From Adhaeribacter soli (GTDB taxonomy: Bacteria; Bacteroidota; Bacteroidia; Cytophagales; Hymenobacteraceae), in assembly GCF_008727925.1 (NCBI RefSeq), contig NZ_VTWT01000001.1, positions 434,001-498,000 of the forward strand: a DNA stretch of 64,000 bases. Reading direction: 5' to 3'. Under the pieces are notes generated by a model, which was not told the DNA's origin, made no database searches, and saw only the letters and a program-made list of their open reading frames with translations. Position 1 is the first letter of the stretch; each line of letters opens with the position of its first letter. Shown piece after piece: positions 59,238 to 64,000 of this stretch. A program made the position numbers and the translations under genes.

Positions 59238-61325
59238 TTACCAGATACGAATACGGTCTTCCGGTTTTTTGTAGAGTTTGTCTCCCGGTTTCACATTGAA
59301 GGCTTCGTACCAGGCATCCATGTTTACCGGCGTACCAATGGTACGGTACTCGCCCGGCGAGTGCGGATCGGTTACGATCAGCTGGGCAGCAGTTTCCGGC
59401 AGGATATTCGTCCGCCATACCTGGGCCCAGGAAAGGAAGAAGCGCTGATCCGGCGTAAACCCATCGATCATTTCTTTGCTCTGGCCTTGTTTGGTCATTT
59501 TAAAGGCTTCGTAAGCTGCGTTCAGACCGCCTAAATCGCCGATGTTTTCGCCGAGGGTAAATTTACCGTTCACTTTCAGGGTGTCCAGCACAGTATACTC
59601 GTTGAATTGCTTTTCCAGGGCCGAAGCTTTTTCCTTGAAGCGGCTCAGGTCCTCCGGTGTCCACCAGTTGCGGAGCGTACCGTCTTTGTCGTACTGGCTG
59701 CCGCTGTCGTCGAAACCGTGGGAAATTTCGTGGCCGATCACCGCGCCGATGCCGCCGTAATTCACCGCATCATCCGCATTCGGGTCAAAGAATGGGAACT
59801 GCAGGATACCGGCTGGGAATACGATCTCGTTCATTACCGGGCTGTAGTAGGCGTTTACCGTGGCCGGCGTCATGCCCCAACGGGTGCGGTCTACCGGTTT
59901 GCCAAGCTGGCTTACCATATCGTTATAGCCCCAAACGCTGGCATTGCGAAGGTTCTGGTAGAACGATTCGCGTTTAATTTCCAGGCCATCGTAGTTTTTC
60001 CATTTGCTTGGGTATGCCACTTTCGGGGTGAAGGCATGCAATTTGGCAAGCGCTTTTTCTTTCGTAGCCGGGCTCATCCAGTCCAGGTTTTTGATCCGGA
60101 TCTCGTAGGCTTTGATCAGGTTGGCGATCATTTCATCCATCCGGGCCTTAGCAGCCGGCTGGAAGTGTTTCTTCACGTAAAGCTGACCGAGCAATTCGCC
60201 AATGGTGCCATCGGTAAGTTGCGACATGCGCTGCCAGCGCGGCGTCTGCACTTTCTGGCCGCTCAATACCTGGGAATAAGCAAAGTTAGCGTCCGTAAAA
60301 GGTTTGCTCAGGTAAGGAGCTGCTGATTTCAGCACGTTCCATTGCAGGTACGTCTGCCAGTCGGAAACCGGGGTTTGGGTAAGCAGCGTGTTGATCTCCG
60401 TGAAGAATTTCGGGTTGTTTACCAGAATGGTGTCTTCGCCGGTAACCTTCATTTTGGCCATCAGGCTTTTCCAGTCGATGTTGGACGTGGTTTTGCTTAA
60501 GCTCGCAACGGCAAATTTGTTGTAGGTTTTGTGCGGGTCGCGCATTTCTACCCGGCTCATCTGGGCTTCAGCCAGTTTCTTTTCCAGGTTGAAAATGGTT
60601 TCGGCGTGTTTCTTCGCTTTGGCCTCTTTCTCGCCGGTTAAGGTGAACAACTTAACGATGTAGCTCTTATAAGCTTCCTGAATTTTCGTGCTACGCGCAT
60701 CGTTTTTCAGGTAAAAATCCCGGTCCGGCAGGGTAGTACCACCCTGGCTCAGTTGCGGGATCATTACGTTCGGGTTCTTGCGGTCCTGACCTACCCAGAA
60801 ACCAAATAGGGGAGAGGCTACCCCGTTTACCCGCATTTCCGCCATCTGATCGAGCACCTGCTGGTGAGTTTTCACCTTCGATGCTTTCTTCAGGTCGTTC
60901 TTAATGGGCTTATAACCCAGTTTGTCGATTGCGGCGCTGTCCATGGCTGCCGCGTAAAAATCTCCCACTCGTTTTTCCACAGAGCCGGGAACTGCCGAAG
61001 TGTTTTTCGCGCTTTCGGTTAGGATGTTGCGTACCGCCTGGATGTTGAATTCGCGGAGCACGTTAAAGCTGCCCCAACGTGTTTCCTTTGCCGGTACCGG
61101 GTTGTTTTTGATCCAGTTGCCACTGGCATAGGTGTAAAAATCATCGCCGGGCTTCACGCTCAGGTCCATGTTGGTTCGATCGATGAAAGCCTTTTTAGTG
61201 GCAGGCGCCTCCGAGGCCGAAGAATGCGTGTTCTGCTGGGCATAAGCAGCCGGGCCGGAAGTAGTAACCAGGCCAAGCATCAACAGGGCAACCGGTTTTA
61301 GTGAGAGTTTTAATTTGGGTGTCAT
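59238..61325 (-). CDS. M13-family (neprilysin/PepO) zinc metallopeptidase
   Basis: 695 residues, exported (signal peptide ending AAYAQ). Zinc site HEISH (His532, Glu533, His536) in IGHEISHGFDD, third ligand Glu593 in GENIGDLGG. NAYYSPVMNEIVFPAGIL is the substrate-backbone block. Family members cut short peptides (oligoendopeptidase activity) in the periplasm or outside; no lipobox, so it is probably periplasmic or secreted. It ends ...KPEDRIRIW with the family's C-terminal Trp. Transcribed alone with its own terminator. Confidence 0.93.
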   Translation of the reverse strand: MTPKLKLSLKPVALLMLGLVTTSGPAAYAQQNTHSSASEAPATKKAFIDRTNMDLSVKPGDDFYTYASGNWIKNNPVPAKETRWGSFNVLREFNIQAVRNILTESAKNTSAVPGSVEKRVGDFYAAAMDSAAIDKLGYKPIKNDLKKASKVKTHQQVLDQMAEMRVNGVASPLFGFWVGQDRKNPNVMIPQLSQGGTTLPDRDFYLKNDARSTKIQEAYKSYIVKLFTLTGEKEAKAKKHAETIFNLEKKLAEAQMSRVEMRDPHKTYNKFAVASLSKTTSNIDWKSLMAKMKVTGEDTILVNNPKFFTEINTLLTQTPVSDWQTYLQWNVLKSAAPYLSKPFTDANFAYSQVLSGQKVQTPRWQRMSQLTDGTIGELLGQLYVKKHFQPAAKARMDEMIANLIKAYEIRIKNLDWMSPATKEKALAKLHAFTPKVAYPSKWKNYDGLEIKRESFYQNLRNASVWGYNDMVSQLGKPVDRTRWGMTPATVNAYYSPVMNEIVFPAGILQFPFFDPNADDAVNYGGIGAVIGHEISHGFDDSGSQYDKDGTLRNWWTPEDLSRFKEKASALEKQFNEYTVLDTLKVNGKFTLGENIGDLGGLNAAYEAFKMTKQGQSKEMIDGFTPDQRFFLSWAQVWRTNILPETAAQLIVTDPHSPGEYRTIGTPVNMDAWYEAFNVKPGDKLYKKPEDRIRIW

Positions 61326-61508
61326 ATAAGTTTATGGTAGAATCTCAGGTTTTCCGAAAGTAAGCCAAGGCTGTTTTCCGGGTCTCAGATTTTTTCAAAC
61401 CTCTAATTTAAGGCATTGCCGAGGAAATAAAAAATCAGACGGAGCCAGGGAAGGATTATTCCGTGCAGATGAGTTGAAAAGGAGGGAAGGTAATTATTTT
61501 TCCTAGTA

Positions 61509-61650
61509 GGGGCCGGGCTTGTCCCTGCCCTCACGCATTCCTGATCCGGGATAGCCGATAATTATCAATTGCAATCACAAAATCAATCGCTATGAAGAAG
61601 GGCAGAAAAAGTGCCGCAATAACGTGAGGGGCGGGGACAAGCCCGGCCCC
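61509..61650. repeat. Inverted repeat of the GGACAAGCCCGGCC family
   Basis: GGGGCCGGGCTTGTCCCTG (from 61509) pairs with its near-complement ending at 61650. The flank CTCACGCATTCCTGATC shows kinship with 14440 and 57192. It fills part of the 61326-61696 gap, which is otherwise empty of genes. Confidence 0.85.
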
Positions 61651-61696
61651 AACAGAAAATTAATAGACCCCGGAAATAATGGAAATATCCAGAAGC

Positions 61697-62623
61697 TTAA
61701 GCGAGCGCTTTTTTCGCTGCTTCCTGATCTTTGATCAATTGCGCTTGCAGGGCTTCGAGGCCGGGGAATTTTTGTTCGTCGCGCAAGCGGGCGACCAGTT
61801 CCAGCTGGAGTTCCTGGTGGTAAATATCGCTGGAAAAATCGAAGAAGTGGGTTTCAATGGTTTGGGTTAAACCGCCGACTGTGGGACGCATGCCTATGTT
61901 GAGCATACCTTTCAGACGCTTGCCTTTTACCGTTCCGTAAACGGCATACACGCCCCGCGCGGGAATTAATTTAAAGGGCTCGGTTACGTGTAAATTGGCG
62001 GTCCGAAAACCAAGGGTGCGGCCGAGCTTTTCACCTTCCGAAACGGTACCTGTGAGCCGGTAAAAATAGCCCAGGTACTTGTTTGCCGTTTCAATGTCGC
62101 CGGCTTCCAGGGCCTTCCGGATCTTGGTGGAGCTTACGGCTACGTGCTCTACGTCTTCGCGCGGAATTTCTTCAACTTCGAAGCCCAGGGTTGCTGCATT
62201 TTCTTTCAGGTATTCAAAGCTGCCTTCGCGGTTTTTGCCGAAATGGTGGTCGTACCCGATGATCAGTTTTTTTGTGTTTACCGCCTGAATTAAGATTTTC
62301 TGAATGAAATCACTGGAACTCAGGTTCGAGAACTCGGGCGTAAACGGAATAATAAGGAGGTAGTCGATGCCGAATTGCCGGAGCAGACTAATTTTTTCTT
62401 CGATGCTGGTAAGCAAATGAACCGGAGGCCCACCGTTGGGTAATACGTGGCGCGGGTGGGGCCAGAAGGTAATTACTACACTTTTTCCGTCCATTTCGGT
62501 AGCATTTTCCACCACCCGTTTCAGGATCTTCTGGTGACCTACGTGCACGCCGTCGAAGGTGCCGCTGGTTACTACCGCGTTGGCCAGTTGAGGAAAATGC
62601 TTCAGCTCCCGGATTACTTCCAT
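61697..62623 (-). CDS. ribF: Bifunctional riboflavin kinase/FAD synthetase
   Basis: 308 residues. The N-terminal FAD synthetase domain has TSGTFDGVHVGHQKIL (19-34, with the HxGH nucleotidyl-transfer motif), GYDHHFGKNREGS and VSSTKIRKAL. The C-terminal riboflavin kinase domain starts near 187 with RLTGTVSEGEKLGRTLGFRTANL (188-211). In most riboflavin kinases this last motif is PTAN; here residue 207 is Arg (codon CGG), so the Pro is replaced. It makes FMN and FAD. It starts 13 bases after the stop of the membrane protein upstream and is likely cotranscribed with it. Confidence 0.93.
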   Translation of the reverse strand: MEVIRELKHFPQLANAVVTSGTFDGVHVGHQKILKRVVENATEMDGKSVVITFWPHPRHVLPNGGPPVHLLTSIEEKISLLRQFGIDYLLIIPFTPEFSNLSSSDFIQKILIQAVNTKKLIIGYDHHFGKNREGSFEYLKENAATLGFEVEEIPREDVEHVAVSSTKIRKALEAGDIETANKYLGYFYRLTGTVSEGEKLGRTLGFRTANLHVTEPFKLIPARGVYAVYGTVKGKRLKGMLNIGMRPTVGGLTQTIETHFFDFSSDIYHQELQLELVARLRDEQKFPGLEALQAQLIKDQEAAKKALA

Positions 62624-62636
62624 TGTATTAAGCTCT

Positions 62637-63950
62637 TTACAGTAATAATTTTCTGGGATTTAGAAAAACTTCCCAATACTTTTCTCTGGTCATATCCTCC
62701 CAATGAATATATCCTTTGCGGTATTGATAGGTCTGGAATTGACACACCAAAATTAAAAATATTATAAGTGCCGAATAGCTTCTATACGCAAAGGAGTTTT
62801 GCAATCCATTTAATGTAAAAGCAAGCAGCAACATAAACAACGGAGTAAATTCCAGAAATGGCCGGCCGGAAAAGCTTCCGCCATACCACCAGCTCCACCA
62901 GGAGGATAATAAGTAGGTAAGGAAAACCAGGAAGCCAAATAAGGTTATGAACTGAAAACGGTTTTGTTTCCAAAGGAAATAACCTCCAATTAATGAAATA
63001 AAGAATAGGGGAGTATAAAGGAACAGCCCTTTTTTATAACTGAAAAGAATATCTACAAAATGAGGATTGAGAAAATTAAAGCCTTCCTCACCGTAAGAAT
63101 AAACTAACCAATGTCCGGTAGTTAGTTTATAAATTATAACCTGAAGGCTTACCAGCGCCAGGAACGTTATGCCCGATGCTGTTAAGGCAAGTTTATTTGA
63201 GAAAAAACTGATCAGGCCGCTTTTTAATTTAGGAAGGCTTCCTGCCGCAAAAGGTAGGAGCAGGACTGTAATTATGTTTAAAGGCCTGATCAAAACAATT
63301 AGCGCCAGAAGTGCTGCCAGAATAATGTAGGTTTCTATTCGAGGCGAAGTAAATAGTTCCCGGCTATAGAAAAGAAACATCGTTACGAATGCCAGCGAAT
63401 AGATGTGAGACATTCCCGGCTCGTTTATAACGTAATAGAATATATTGGTTCCGAATACAGTTGCAAAAAGAAGCAGGCTTGTTTCCCATTCAGAGAGGTG
63501 TAACGGGAGGAGTAGTCTTCGGAGATAAATCAAACTGACCATTAAATAGAAAATTGCAGCCAGATTTATAAAAACAAGGTAAAGTTTTGAGAATCCGTCC
63601 TGGTCGTAACCAAACCATTTGGAAAATAAATGAGCTGCATAAAAGAAAGGCAGCTGGGCAACGGCCGTACCCAGATAGTATTTATTCAGGATCGTGCCTT
63701 GTTGGTTTTGTTTAAAACTATGGATCCCTGACTTTTCCTTTAGGTTATATTTATTCTCTATATCTTCAATAAAGCCATATTGAAGATCCTGATAAATAAA
63801 AATGGCCGGAAGGTAAGCGTAATAACCGAACGCATCGTATTCCAGGATCGATTTCCAGCGTTCTTTGCCCCACTTAATATTATAAGCGCAAAAAAGTAAT
63901 ACCAGAGAAATAATGAGTAAACTGATAGTAGACCCTTTTTTCCGGAGCAT
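62637..63950 (-). CDS. Polytopic membrane protein, GT-C glycosyltransferase-like
   Basis: 437 residues with 10 or more membrane helices. An acidic residue in the first loop (ILEYDAFGYYAYLPAIF) and the helix-rich layout recall GT-C fold enzymes that use lipid-linked sugars (mannosyl- or arabinosyltransferase-like). No catalytic motif is diagnostic, so the call is tentative. Codon use is AT-rich compared with ribF. It lies 13 bases upstream of ribF in the same orientation. Confidence 0.62.
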   Translation of the reverse strand: MLRKKGSTISLLIISLVLLFCAYNIKWGKERWKSILEYDAFGYYAYLPAIFIYQDLQYGFIEDIENKYNLKEKSGIHSFKQNQQGTILNKYYLGTAVAQLPFFYAAHLFSKWFGYDQDGFSKLYLVFINLAAIFYLMVSLIYLRRLLLPLHLSEWETSLLLFATVFGTNIFYYVINEPGMSHIYSLAFVTMFLFYSRELFTSPRIETYIILAALLALIVLIRPLNIITVLLLPFAAGSLPKLKSGLISFFSNKLALTASGITFLALVSLQVIIYKLTTGHWLVYSYGEEGFNFLNPHFVDILFSYKKGLFLYTPLFFISLIGGYFLWKQNRFQFITLFGFLVFLTYLLSSWWSWWYGGSFSGRPFLEFTPLFMLLLAFTLNGLQNSFAYRSYSALIIFLILVCQFQTYQYRKGYIHWEDMTREKYWEVFLNPRKLLL

Positions 63951-64000
63951 ACCGTTCAGTTTGAGTCCGGCCTCGTTTTAGCGATCCGTTCGTCCTTTAT

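Noticed and set aside
59607-60326. 239-codon plus-strand frame opposite the M13 peptidase gene
   Set aside because: Antisense shadow of a gene with clear zinc motifs.

Overview
The window is from a member of the Bacteroidota, most likely order Cytophagales (Hymenobacteraceae-like; Adhaeribacter or Pontibacter is my guess from protein flavour only). The signs are a type IX secretion type B sorting domain, a lipidated TamA (TamL) beside a giant TamB, DUF983 and four-helix-bundle (IVS) proteins, a PreTA-type dihydropyrimidine dehydrogenase, A-rich leaders without strong Shine-Dalgarno sequences, and several -7 boxes of the Bacteroidetes form TAnnTTTG. No tRNA, rRNA, CRISPR array, phage or classical transposase gene was seen.

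Layout. 0-7 kb: 3' end of ffh, a guaD-RNA methyltransferase pair, a methyltransferase, a STAS protein, pdhB, a large TPR lipoprotein and a small PspC protein. 7-14.3 kb: a minus-strand block with a GT2 glycosyltransferase, ybaB, a T9SS cargo protein, hutH, hisS and a small unknown. 14.5-31.3 kb: a co-oriented plus-strand island that encodes what looks like the whole reductive pyrimidine route: fungal-type cytosine deaminase, PreT/PreA dihydropyrimidine dehydrogenase, dihydropyrimidinase, beta-ureidopropionase, a class III (beta-alanine) aminotransferase and a CoA-acylating semialdehyde dehydrogenase. It would take cytosine or uracil to beta-alanine, malonate semialdehyde and acetyl-CoA, releasing ammonia and CO2. 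Two groups interrupt it: a lipoprotein/outer-membrane locus at 18.4-21.9 kb with His- and Cys-rich motifs (possibly metal handling, function unproven), and an AT-rich stretch of poorly known genes at 23.7-25.5 kb.

31.5-42.5 kb: PQQ-type sugar dehydrogenase lipoprotein, OmpA protein, AI-2E permease, EEP phosphohydrolase, a GNAT-nitrilase fusion, DUF983, an AraC regulator, and the scoA/scoB CoA-transferase pair. The sco pair is split by a small four-helix-bundle gene bracketed by inverted repeats, a candidate mobile element. 42.7-53.4 kb: envelope biogenesis, with a truncated TamB-like paralogue, full TamB and TamL. 53.5-64 kb: a coiled-coil membrane protein, an Mpo1-like protein, SelO, a protein resembling the VLRF1 (Vms1/ANKZF1) release-factor domain, small exported and STAS-like proteins, an M13 metallopeptidase, ribF and a polytopic membrane protein.

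Most longer gene gaps hold palindromic dispersed repeats. At least six families recur, and they are densest between the pyrimidine-catabolism genes. Several probably double as terminators. All functional calls come from reading motifs by eye; no database search was possible.
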